Source: Cognatazoarcus sp050305135 (GTDB lineage Bacteria > Pseudomonadota > Gammaproteobacteria > Burkholderiales > Rhodocyclaceae). Taken from it: a stretch of DNA of 64,000 nucleotides. The stretch is from the NCBI GenBank assembly GCA_050305135.1, contig JBNLET010000194.1, positions 9,059 to 73,058 on the forward strand, read 5' to 3'. Position 1 is the stretch's first letter, and the number at the start of each line of letters is the position of its first letter. The notes beneath the pieces were generated by a model. The model was not told where the DNA came from and made no database searches. It was given only the letters and a program-made list of their open reading frames with translations. The position numbers and the translations under genes were made by a program. This document shows, one piece after another, positions 1 through 9,460 of this stretch.

Positions 1-483
1 GGCGCAGGCCACGTACATCGCGTAGATGATCGCGGCCGTGCCGTTGATCGTGAACGAGGTGGAGATGCGCGCCAGGTCGATATCGTCGAACAGCGTCTCC
101 ATCTCGGACAGGTTGGACAGCGACACACCGACCTTGCCGATCTCGGGCCGCGCCATCGGCTCCGTCGGATCCAGCCCGCACTGGGTCGGCAGGTCGAGCG
201 CCACCGACAGGCCCGTCTGGCCCTGCGCGAGCAGGAACTTGTAGCGCTCGTTGGACTCCTCGGGCGTACCGAAGCCGGAATACTGGCGCATCGTCCACAG
301 GCGGCCGCGAAAGCCGTCGGGGAAGATCCCGCGCGTGAAGGGGTACTCGCCCGCCCGTCCCGGATCCGGCGTACGGCACAGGTCCGCGGTGGCCGTCACC
401 GGCGCTTCGATGCCCGATGGCGTGGTCGTGGCGAGCCGCGGCTCATTCGCTGCGTCGGCCCGTTCGCGTGTTGTGGCACTCAT
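1..483 (-). CDS. Methylmalonyl-CoA mutase-family acyl-CoA mutase, large subunit N-terminus (partial)
   Basis: The gene runs off the left edge, so only the first 161 residues are visible. From about residue 45 the sequence reads EYPFTRGIFPDGFRGRLW, then TMRQYSGFGTPEESNERYK and GLSVALDLPTQCG, which is the start of the substrate-binding TIM barrel of B12-dependent acyl-CoA mutases. The Tyr in RQYSGFG matches the tyrosine of true methylmalonyl-CoA mutases; 2-hydroxyisobutyryl-CoA mutases carry Ile there, so that assignment is disfavoured. The ATG is preceded by GAGG at six bases. It lies 8 bp behind the crotonase stop codon and is the third gene of the IclR-led operon. The B12-binding domain is outside the window, so whether it is fused or a separate subunit is unknown. 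The exact substrate cannot be decided from this fragment. Confidence 0.85.
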   Translation of the reverse strand, partial: MSATTRERADAANEPRLATTTPSGIEAPVTATADLCRTPDPGRAGEYPFTRGIFPDGFRGRLWTMRQYSGFGTPEESNERYKFLLAQGQTGLSVALDLPTQCGLDPTEPMARPEIGKVGVSLSNLSEMETLFDDIDLARISTSFTINGTAAIIYAMYVACA

Positions 484-491
484 TGCAAACC

Positions 492-1268
492 TCATGCGTT
501 GCGGGCAAGCAGGCGGTCGGCCGCTGCCCAATGGTCGGGGTGGACCCAGGTGCGGACGAACTCGGCCCGTTCGGCCGCTTCCCGCTCGGCACGCGCCAGA
601 CCCAGGCGGTGACCGAGCGCCTGCGCCTTGAACGCCCGCAGGACCTGGGGCGCCTGCTTGCGAAACGGTGCGAGGAAGCGTTCGACGCAGTCCTCCAGCG
701 TTTCGGACTCGGCGGCGACCTGGTCGAAGATCCCGGCTGCGGCGGCACCGCTTGCGTCGAGGACCTCGGCGCTGATCAGCAGCGCAAGCGCACGCCGCGC
801 CCCCAGCAGCTGCATGAGGTCCGTACCACCGCCGAAGCCGGTCGAGATGTTCAGTCGTCCCTGGACGAAACCGATGCTCGCGTGCCGCGCGGCGACGCGA
901 AAATCGCAGGCCAGCGCCAGCTCGGCACCACCGCCCAGAGCGACGCCGTTGAGGGCGGCGATCACCGGCACCGGAAAGCGACGAATCGTGCCCAGCGCCT
1001 CGTTCGCGCTGGAGAACAGCGTCTCGGCATCGGCCTCGCTGCGCAGGGCGGCGAATTCCTTGAGATCGCCACCAGCGGCGAAACTCCGATCGCCCGCGCC
1101 GGTGACGACCGCGGCACGCAAGGAAGCGTCCCCCGCATAGTCTCTGAACACGCGCCCCAACTCGTCGAGCACGGCCCGGTTCAGCGGATTGCGCTTTTCG
1201 GGCCGGTTGATGCACACCCACAGGACGGCATCGCGCGGTGTGACCCGCAGTGAATCGGTCGTTGTCAT
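492..1268 (-). CDS. Enoyl-CoA hydratase/isomerase (crotonase) family protein, decarboxylase-like active site
   Basis: A 258-residue crotonase-fold protein. The CoA and oxyanion-hole segments are visible as FAAGGDLKE (about 63-71) and GVALGGGAELALACD (about 108-122). Glu116 corresponds to the first catalytic Glu of enoyl-CoA hydratase (Glu144 in rat), but the second (Glu164) is replaced by Gln136 in SIGFVQGRLNISTGFGGGT. Loss of that Glu, and the stretch FVxxxxxIxxxxGG, recall methylmalonyl/ethylmalonyl-CoA decarboxylases of this superfamily. Beside a mutase gene this suggests mutase product decarboxylation, as in the E. coli sbm (scp) cluster. That is inference; an isomerase or hydratase of another type is possible. 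The ATG overlaps the stop of the IclR gene (ATGA), so the two are translationally coupled. Confidence 0.85.
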   Translation of the reverse strand: MTTTDSLRVTPRDAVLWVCINRPEKRNPLNRAVLDELGRVFRDYAGDASLRAAVVTGAGDRSFAAGGDLKEFAALRSEADAETLFSSANEALGTIRRFPVPVIAALNGVALGGGAELALACDFRVAARHASIGFVQGRLNISTGFGGGTDLMQLLGARRALALLISAEVLDASGAAAAGIFDQVAAESETLEDCVERFLAPFRKQAPQVLRAFKAQALGHRLGLARAEREAAERAEFVRTWVHPDHWAAADRLLARNA

Positions 1269-2008
1269 CGTTGGAACGACTCCTCGATCGAACGCCGTGC
1301 CTCGAGCAGGCGCTCGGCATGCTCCTGCAGGCGGGGGCCGATGCGGTGCATCGGACCGGCCACCGCCAACCCGAGTACCTCTTCGTTGATTCGCAACGGC
1401 GCCGCCACCGCCGCGACGTCGACCACGTTTTCGCCCATCGTCGAGAAATAGCCGCGGCGCTCGCCGGCCTCGAGATCGGCGCGCAGCCCCGCCTCGTCGA
1501 CAATGGTGTTGGCGGTCACGGCCGGCAGCGGGTGGTCCGCGAGCCAGCGGTCGAGCTCCTTGCGGCCCAGCGAGGCGAGCATCGCCTTTCCGATCGAACT
1601 CGAGTGCAGCGGCTTGTGCTCGCCCGGGTTCGCCGTGTAGCGGATGGTGTGCTTGCCCGCCACGACCTCCAGATAGAGCACCGAATCGTCCTGGCGTTTG
1701 CCGAGGATCACGGTTTCCTCGGTGAGGTCGCGCAAGTCGCTCAGAAAAGGCTCGATCCGGTCGAGGAAGGGGTCGTGCCGCACGATGGTCTGCGCGACGT
1801 CGAGCAACCGGCGGGTCGGGTAGAGCTCCCTGCGCCGACTCAAGGAATAGAGGTAGCCCCGCTCCAACAGCGTCTTCACGAGGCCATGGCAACTGCTGAG
1901 CGGTACTTCCGCGAGCTTCGCGAGCTGGTTGAGCGGCATCGGCCGGCGGGCGGCTTCGAAGGCCTCGAAGAGGCCGAGAGTGCGGTCGGCGGTTCGTACG
2001 TGAGCCAT
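1265..2008 (-). CDS. IclR-family transcriptional regulator
   Basis: A 247-residue regulator with an N-terminal winged helix (about 1-65; the recognition part reads LAEVPLSSCHGLVKTLLERG) and a C-terminal IclR effector-binding domain (about 75-245, with KPLHSSSIGKAMLA and RGYFSTMGENVVDVAAVAAP). I chose the start MAHVRTADRT because the upstream in-frame Met lies beyond the -35 box of the promoter described separately. It is the first gene of the operon with the crotonase and the acyl-CoA mutase. It is thus likely an autoregulated repressor or switch responding to an acyl-CoA or acid intermediate. Shine-Dalgarno complementarity is poor just upstream of the ATG. Confidence 0.92.
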   Translation of the reverse strand: MAHVRTADRTLGLFEAFEAARRPMPLNQLAKLAEVPLSSCHGLVKTLLERGYLYSLSRRRELYPTRRLLDVAQTIVRHDPFLDRIEPFLSDLRDLTEETVILGKRQDDSVLYLEVVAGKHTIRYTANPGEHKPLHSSSIGKAMLASLGRKELDRWLADHPLPAVTANTIVDEAGLRADLEAGERRGYFSTMGENVVDVAAVAAPLRINEEVLGLAVAGPMHRIGPRLQEHAERLLEARRSIEESFQR

Positions 2009-2015
2009 GATTAAA

Positions 2016-2049
2016 TTCGAAATACTGAATTTTAGTTCGAAATGTTGAA
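2016..2049. promoter_or_regulatory. Direct-repeat candidate operator for the IclR regulator
   Basis: Two copies of TTCGAAATnnTGAA lie at 2016-2029 and 2036-2049, with starts exactly 20 bp apart (two helical turns). Each holds the palindrome TTCGAA. The pair is in an AT-rich patch of an otherwise GC-rich region, between the predicted transcription start and the iclR start codon. This is where a roadblocking repressor would bind. Assignment to the IclR protein is by position only. Confidence 0.5.
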
Positions 2050-2051
2050 AA

Positions 2052-2080
2052 AGCCTAAGTCGCGAGATCGCGCTTGTCAA
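2052..2080 (-). promoter_or_regulatory. Sigma-70 promoter of the IclR-crotonase-mutase operon
   Basis: Read on the minus strand there is a perfect TTGACA (2075-2080), a 17-base spacer, and TAGGCT (2052-2057) as the -10 element. Transcription would start near 2045, giving a leader of about 37 bases that contains the repeated operator-like motif. Confidence 0.55.
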
Positions 2081-2846
2081 GCGTTTGCACATCCTTCGGA
2101 TTTCTCTTTGCTCCGGCATGGGCCGAAGATCTCCGACAGTGGATCGCTGCGCGGCTTCGTCGACGGGCGGTGAACAAGGGGGCGATCGCAATGGATCCGC
2201 TCGGAAGAGGGCGGCGGCCACGGTCGCGCGGGGCTCGGCGGATGGAAGTTGGACGATCGGCTGCGCGCCTGTCCGAGCGTGCGGCGGCGATCCGGGCGGT
2301 GTCGTGCCGGGTCGCGAGACGCCCGGAATGAGGGCTCGGGCAAGCTGTTGCTTCCCCGCGATGATCCGCGGCTCGACGCCCGAAGCGACAACCCGGCTTG
2401 CGCGAGGGCCTGCCGCGCCACACCTTCATGTGCGGCCAGAGGACACGGCGTTTTTCCCGCTGCTACGGCGTTCGACCGCAAGCCCGGATCGCGGCCCCGG
2501 GCGGAGACTTCGCCGAGCCGATGGATGGTCCGGCACGAACCCCGCGGCGGGTGTGCCATGCGGCTGCGTTTGCCGAACGGCGGCCATCTTCCCTATGCCC
2601 GCGCCGGGAAAAAGACGTGCTTGTCGGTACTGCCGCAGTCACCCGGATCATGGCCTTGTCCGACCCTGCCCTTCAGCCCCCCACGATCGAAAGAGTCGAC
2701 CGATCCGGGCCTGTCCTCGCGCACCTTGTCCTCCCTTCGGCGAGGGGCGCTCCGGCCGTGGCAATCGGCAGAAATTGCCCACGGAATGCGCTTCCATACG
2801 GCCTGGAGCAAATGCCTGCGTCGTGTTGCCCGCAGCGAGGCGCTTA
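2081..2846. other. Gene desert, no supportable coding region
   Basis: With its flanks, about 0.9 kb between the IclR promoter and the secreted-protein gene has no reading frame that resembles a protein; the open frames are Arg/Pro/Ser-rich shadows typical of high-GC DNA. One near-perfect hairpin is visible: CCGTGGCAAT (2756-2765) against ATTGCCCACGG (2774-2784), with a one-base bulge. It may be a decayed gene or non-coding DNA. Confidence 0.5.
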
Positions 2847-2950
2847 TGCGTTTGGCACGTACCGGCCGCCCGAGGCCGGATGAATCCGGCCCGGGAAACA
2901 CGCTTCGGTCGAGTTCGCAGGGCCGGCTTCAGCCGGCCCGCGGCGTCGGA
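2847..2950. repeat. REP/BIME-like element, copy 1
   Basis: This contains two short hairpins in opposite orientation: GCCGGAT-GA-ATCCGGC (2875-2890) and GGGCCGGCT-TC-AGCCGGCCC (2920-2939). The flank GTTTGGCACGTACCGGCC is shared with the second copy at 44889-44998 (GTTCGGCACGTATCGATC). Hairpin 1 differs between copies on both arms, yet pairing and the GA loop are kept. It sits downstream of the secreted-protein gene. Confidence 0.7.
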
Positions 2951-2993
2951 GTTCCGTTTGAATCACAAGCTCTACCAGGATCGCACCGCTACG

Positions 2994-3662
2994 CTAGCGG
3001 CCGGGATTCATCATTGCGCTCACGTCCTTGGCCGAGAAATGCACCATCAGGTGCTCGTGCGGCTTGCCCGCCGCCATGATCCAGGCGCCGAGCGGGTCGC
3101 CCATCGAGTAGGCGGAGCCCATCGAGGCCGCCTCCTTGTTGAACGGAAGCGGCAGCACCATCACGTGAGGCGTCATCTGGACGATGCCGGACTTCGCCTT
3201 GTCCGCGCCTTCCTGCGCGACCGACACCGAGGCGGCACCGATGTCCACCGCGCTCCTGCTGACGTTCATCCCGGCCAGCATCCAGATCAGCCCGGGCTCC
3301 TTCGGCAAGGGCTTGCTGCCGGACCACAGGGCCTGGATGAACGCCCAGGCGTTGTGGTCGAGGCACATCGGATCCCGATAGGGCAGCGCCGGCTTGCCGA
3401 CGCGGAGCGAAAAGGATCCGCTGCCGATGCAGGTGTAGGAACCGCTGCCGTAGCGGGCGAGAACCAGCTCGCCCTTCGTTGTCCAGCCGTAGATCGAGGC
3501 CGTATCGGTCACCGACGGCGGCGCTGCCTGGATCGCATCGGCGATGGTGGCGGAAATCCAGGCCTTGTCCACCGCTTGCGCACTGCCGGCCAGACTCGCA
3601 GCGGCCAATGCCGCACAGGCGGAAAGCAGCGTCCGGGTAGTGCTCCTGTTGAGAACGTACAT
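2994..3662 (-). CDS. Secreted hypothetical protein
   Basis: A 222-residue protein with a clear Sec signal peptide: basic start (MYVLNRSTTR), hydrophobic Ala/Leu core, and AQA at 28-30 as the likely cleavage site. The mature part starts VDKAWISATIADAI and has two cysteines (SYTCIGSG and DPMCLDHN) that could form a disulfide. I recognise no enzyme motif. The ATG at 3662 is chosen over one 13 codons upstream because GGGAGGA precedes it at good spacing and the signal peptide then starts correctly. It stands alone between a gene desert and a 440-bp gap. Function unknown. Confidence 0.75.
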   Translation of the reverse strand: MYVLNRSTTRTLLSACAALAAASLAGSAQAVDKAWISATIADAIQAAPPSVTDTASIYGWTTKGELVLARYGSGSYTCIGSGSFSLRVGKPALPYRDPMCLDHNAWAFIQALWSGSKPLPKEPGLIWMLAGMNVSRSAVDIGAASVSVAQEGADKAKSGIVQMTPHVMVLPLPFNKEAASMGSAYSMGDPLGAWIMAAGKPHEHLMVHFSAKDVSAMMNPGR

Positions 3663-4102
3663 GATTGTTCCTCCCACACTCTTGGGTGATGGTGGTATCA
3701 CGAGGGCGCTGCAGCCGGTCGGACTCGCCCCCCCGCAGTCTGACCATAGTCCGATCGGGGCGTGTTCCCAGTCCTATCGCGCCCGGCCTCGTGCGGGTCC
3801 CGGCAAGCGAACGGCTTGCGCTGCGCGGACGGCCGAAGGCTGCAACGGCGTCGCGCTCCGCATCCGATATGTCGTCGCGGCGAGAGCCGGGGCAAGGTTC
3901 GACCGCCGGGCCTTTCCTCGACGCGGCGATCGATCCGCCGGTCGAACGACGGCCGGCGCCCGCGCCGGCTCGCAAGCGCGAAGCCGAAGACCGGTGCCGG
4001 TGTGCTCCGGCCGCGGGCAGGGCGGAAGTCGGATGCCCGGGGGGAGCGCGGCGTCTCGGCCACCGCCAGGACCCGTGACCGGCGCATGCCGGCAGGCGTC
4101 GA
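3663..4102. other. Intergenic region, no gene seen
   Basis: This 440-bp stretch lies between the secreted-protein gene and the end of the hybrid kinase gene. It must hold the promoter of the secreted-protein gene, but I find no convincing -35/-10 pair, RNA gene or repeat. Confidence 0.4.
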
Positions 4103-6307
<2,205 letters not shown>

Positions 6308-6634
6308 GTACGGGCTCCGGTTGGGATAGCTTCCAATTTATCCCCAATCGATGCACCAACGCACGTCGCGGCCCCCGACCGATTCCGATCGCGCGATGGA
6401 CCGCCCGCCCGACGCGTGCCGCCCGGGCGCGCACCCTGTGCACGCCGACGTGGCCACATTTCACATCGCGCGCGGGGATCCGGCGTGTCAGCAATCTATA
6501 CTCGATGATCGGGCCGGCACGAGCTGGCAGCGTGGCGGACCCGCGGACCGGCGGCCGTGCGGCGGCGGCCGGGCTTGCTGCTTCGCAAATCACACCACAG
6601 GCGTCGCGCTCGGCGGCGGCGGGGAGACGACACG
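6308..6634. other. Divergent intergenic region with a -10-like element
   Basis: This lies between the leftward hybrid kinase and the rightward DUF533 gene. TATACT at 6497-6502 is a good -10 for the DUF533 gene, but no matching -35 is seen 17 bp upstream. A GGGGAG ribosome-binding site lies at 6621-6626. Confidence 0.35.
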
Positions 6635-7405
6635 ATGAATCTATTGGGAACCTTGGCCAAGGTGGCCGTCGGCGTGATGCTGGCGCGGGGCGCGGGCAGG
6701 ATGATGCGGGGCGGCGGCGGGGCGTCCGGCGGAGGCGGCGCGGCCGGCAGGAGCGCCGGTGGCGGACTCGGCGACCTCATCGGCGGCCTGGGCGGCGGCG
6801 GTGGCGCAGGCGATCTGCTCGGCGGACTGCTCGGCAGCCTCGCCGGAGGGCTTGCCGGCGGGCGGGCTCAGGGTCCCGGCGGCGGCCTGGGCGATCTGCT
6901 CGGCAGCGTGCTGTCCGGCGGCGGTTCGAGCGGCAGCGGCGGTCTCGGCGACCTGCTCGACAGCCTCGGCGGCGGTCAGCGCGGCAGCGGCGGTTTCGGC
7001 CAGATGTTCAATCGCGCGATGGCCGGTGACGTGACCGAGCCGTCGGCGGAAGTCCATCGGGACGCCGGCATCCTGCTCCAGGCGATGATCAATGCGGCCA
7101 AATCGGACGGCGCGGTCGATCCGGACGAGCAGCGGCAGATCCTCGAACACCTGAGCGACGTCGGCGCCGACGAGCGCGACTTCGTGCGCCAGGAGTTGTC
7201 CCGGCCGGCGGATCTCGACGGCTTCCTGCGCAGCATCCCGCAGCAGCTCGGGCCGCAGGTCTACCTGATGTCGCTGCTGGCGATCAAGCTCGACTCGAAC
7301 GCCGAGGTGCGCTACCTCGACCGCCTGGCCCAGGCCACCGGCCTGACCCCCGAATCGGTCAACGAGATCCACGCCCAGGTCGGCGTACCCCCGCTGTACC
7401 GCTGA
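6635..7405 (+). CDS. DUF533/TerB-like protein with glycine-rich N-terminus
   Basis: A 256-residue protein. After a short hydrophobic start (MNLLGTLAKVAVGVMLARG), residues about 25-130 are low-complexity Gly/Ser with repeated GGGLGDLLG-type units. From about 135 there is a helical TerB-like domain (ILLQAMINAAKSDGAVDPDEQRQI ... VYLMSLLAIKLDSNAEVRYLDRLA), with the acidic signature of the DUF533/YebE inner-membrane family. E. coli YebE is linked to envelope stress, but the molecular role is not known. The ATG with GGGGAG in front is chosen over an Arg-rich upstream extension. The Gly-rich linker is repetitive and probably varies in length between strains. Confidence 0.8.
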   Translation: MNLLGTLAKVAVGVMLARGAGRMMRGGGGASGGGGAAGRSAGGGLGDLIGGLGGGGGAGDLLGGLLGSLAGGLAGGRAQGPGGGLGDLLGSVLSGGGSSGSGGLGDLLDSLGGGQRGSGGFGQMFNRAMAGDVTEPSAEVHRDAGILLQAMINAAKSDGAVDPDEQRQILEHLSDVGADERDFVRQELSRPADLDGFLRSIPQQLGPQVYLMSLLAIKLDSNAEVRYLDRLAQATGLTPESVNEIHAQVGVPPLYR

Positions 7406-7538
7406 GCGACGGCGCTGCCCGCTCCTGCCCGCTGCGGTGGGAGCGGAAACGCCCGGTGGCGGCGGCCCGAATCGAGGCCGGGAAAGCCTGTTCGCAGTCG
7501 AAGAAGCAATCACCCGCTCGGTCGTTGGGGCGCGCCGC

Positions 7539-8327
7539 TCAGAGGGGTTTTCTCGCGACGAACAGGTACCTGTTCAAGCTGAAGAAGTATTCCTTTCGAT
7601 CGCCGAGGGCCCGTAGCCCCGCAGCCCATGCATCGAGCTCCCCGTCCGTCAGCGCCGTCCGCCCCGCAACGAAACGGACGATCATCTCGATCAATCCGCC
7701 GCTGTAGGTCCCCTCGTGGGTTTCCGGGTTATACAAGGGGATGATGCTGCGGCCCGTGGTCTCGAAGCCGGCCTGCGAGAGTTTCGGCCCGAGCGTTCTC
7801 GGCAAGTGCGGATCCGCACAATGTTCGCTCCAGGCGCTCAGCACCCGCGCCATCAGCGCTTCGTTCGTCCCGTGCCAGACCATGGAGGCCCAGTCGGTCG
7901 CCAGGATGCCGATGCGCCCGCCCGGGCGCAGGACTCGGTACATCTGCCGCAAGACGCCCAGCGGGTCCGTGAGGTATTCCAGCACCTGCGTCGAAACGGC
8001 GAGGTCGAACGCGCCCTCGCCACACGCCAAATCGTTGGCGTCTCCAACCTCCACGGTCACGAACGGGAAAGCGGCGCAGCGTTTGCGCGCCATCTGCACC
8101 ATGCTTTCGCTGATATCCAGCCCGTGCACCGCTCCGGCGGGGCCCACCGCCTGGGCCATCTCCGCAAGCAGGAAACCCGGCCCCGATCCGACGTCGAGTA
8201 CATGCTGCCGCGGCTCGATTCCGAGCGCGGCGATGACGGCCTTGCGCTGCGCGACGACATCGTCGGTCAGGTACATCGCCTCGAGACGCCGTGAGGCTTC
8301 CGCGTCGTAGTCAAGACCCCGGCTCAT
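7539..8327 (-). CDS. Class I SAM-dependent methyltransferase (ubiE-like fold)
   Basis: A 262-residue Rossmann methyltransferase. SAM motif I is HVLDVGSGPGFL (about 42-53), the acidic ribose-binding residue is Asp71 in HGLDISESM, and the post-motif FDLAVSTQVLEYL and LRPGGRIGILATDW complete the fold. The C-terminus resembles small-molecule methyltransferases, but the substrate cannot be told. The start MSRGLDYDAE is chosen because the upstream extension is low-complexity. It is one of three methyltransferases in a strip of leftward genes with little operon-type coupling, which suggests acquired or accessory content. Confidence 0.85.
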   Translation of the reverse strand: MSRGLDYDAEASRRLEAMYLTDDVVAQRKAVIAALGIEPRQHVLDVGSGPGFLLAEMAQAVGPAGAVHGLDISESMVQMARKRCAAFPFVTVEVGDANDLACGEGAFDLAVSTQVLEYLTDPLGVLRQMYRVLRPGGRIGILATDWASMVWHGTNEALMARVLSAWSEHCADPHLPRTLGPKLSQAGFETTGRSIIPLYNPETHEGTYSGGLIEMIVRFVAGRTALTDGELDAWAAGLRALGDRKEYFFSLNRYLFVARKPL

Positions 8328-8436
8328 GGCATTGCCCACCTTGTCGAGTATCTGCGGTTCGCGCTGCCCGTGGTTGCGGCGGAGAGCGGCGTGGTGCCGC
8401 ATCCATGAGGCACAGTATAGGCGGTGCTTGGCGGGC

Positions 8437-9150
8437 TCACGGCCGCGCCGGCGCGCGCCCGCGCTCGAGCAAGGGGCCGGCCCGGGCACCGACCGACGGC
8501 GCCGACGCGATCACCACCTCCGACGCGATGCCCCACGAAACGACCACTTCATGGTATCGGATCCGCCACGACTCGGCCGACAGGTACTCGATCGCACGGG
8601 TAGGCCGGCACCCGCCGACGCAGCGGGGATTCAGCCCGAAAAGCCAGCGCCAGGCCGCCATCACGGCGCGAGACATGACGGTCTTGCCGTCGGTGATGCC
8701 GGCGAGGCACAGCAGTCCCCCGGCATCCAGCACCCGCGCGGCCTCGGCGAGGAAGCGCGTCCGGTCACGCTCGGGCAGCAGATCGAACACATAGGTCGAA
8801 ACGACCCGATCGACGGATGCGCTGCCGACCGGCAGCGCCGGCGGGCCATCCGCGGGCACGACGGACGCACGATCCGCGTACGGCCGCAGTCGCCCGGCGG
8901 CGATCGCAAGCATTGTCGAACTGAGGTCCGTTGCAAGATAGCGAGCGTTCTCCGGAAGATGCCGCTGCAGCAACTCGAGGGCCAGGCGCCCGGTTCCGCA
9001 GCCGAATTCAACGACGAACTTCGCCTGCCCCATCGCAGCATTGGCCACCATGGCGCTCAGTGCCGCCTCCTCGTAGAACGCCTGCCGGTCCTGCTTGCGA
9101 CCGAACCTGTCGTAGAACGACTTGGCCTCGGCGTGGGTAAGAGTGCGCAC
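8437..9150 (-). CDS. Class I SAM-dependent methyltransferase
   Basis: A 237-residue methyltransferase with SAM motif I VVEFGCGTGRLALELL (about 46-61), acidic Asp in YLATDLSSTML and the motif-IV region VDRVVSTYVFDLL. The N-terminus (AEAKSFYDRFGRKQDRQAFYEE) is typical of small-molecule methyltransferases that start with a cap helix. The last 15 residues are Arg/Pro-rich and may be a read-through tail. It is separated from the neighbouring methyltransferase by about 110 bp and is on the same strand. Substrate unknown. Confidence 0.82.
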   Translation of the reverse strand: MRTLTHAEAKSFYDRFGRKQDRQAFYEEAALSAMVANAAMGQAKFVVEFGCGTGRLALELLQRHLPENARYLATDLSSTMLAIAAGRLRPYADRASVVPADGPPALPVGSASVDRVVSTYVFDLLPERDRTRFLAEAARVLDAGGLLCLAGITDGKTVMSRAVMAAWRWLFGLNPRCVGGCRPTRAIEYLSAESWRIRYHEVVVSWGIASEVVIASAPSVGARAGPLLERGRAPARP

Positions 9151-9180
9151 GACGGGTCTGCCCCTGCCCGATGCCCCGGT

Positions 9181-9408
9181 TCACCCGCCCGCCCGCCGGC
9201 GCAAAGCGGCAGAGACGTGTGGTGGGACCGATGCTCGGATTGCGTTGCGCCCGAATCCCCGGTGGATACCATGGACAATCTCCGGATCACCCTGGACGCG
9301 GTAGTTGAAGTGCAGCCGGTGTGTGCCACCTCGGTGTTCCATCTTCCGGCGCCGGATCTCAACCGTCGTGACGATGCCATTGGCCGAGAACCCTTTTTCC
9401 TTCAGCGA
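9181..9408 (-). pseudogene. Possible remnant of a DUF3592-like protein
   Basis: The minus-strand frame reads LKEKGFSANGIVTTVEIRRR, then HRLHFNYRVQGDPEIVHG. The spacing of L..G..A.G.V..V and F.Y.V.G....G resembles DUF3592 beta-rich domains. There is no credible start, and the end runs into Arg-rich sequence. It lies in the 310-bp gap between the SET gene and a methyltransferase. I treat it as a decayed fragment; it could also be chance. Confidence 0.25.
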
Positions 9409-9460
9409 ACGCCTGGATCCAAGGAGAGCGCCAGCGCTCTCCGGCGACAACCAGTCTGAC

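Noticed and set aside
1..483. 2-hydroxyisobutyryl-CoA mutase as identity of the partial mutase
   Set aside because: The diagnostic Ile position is Tyr (RQYSGFG), as in methylmalonyl-CoA-type enzymes.
2085..3689. A 534-codon plus-strand frame over the gene desert and the secreted-protein gene
   Set aside because: Arg/Pro-rich with no motifs; antisense to a gene with a clear signal peptide and ribosome-binding site.
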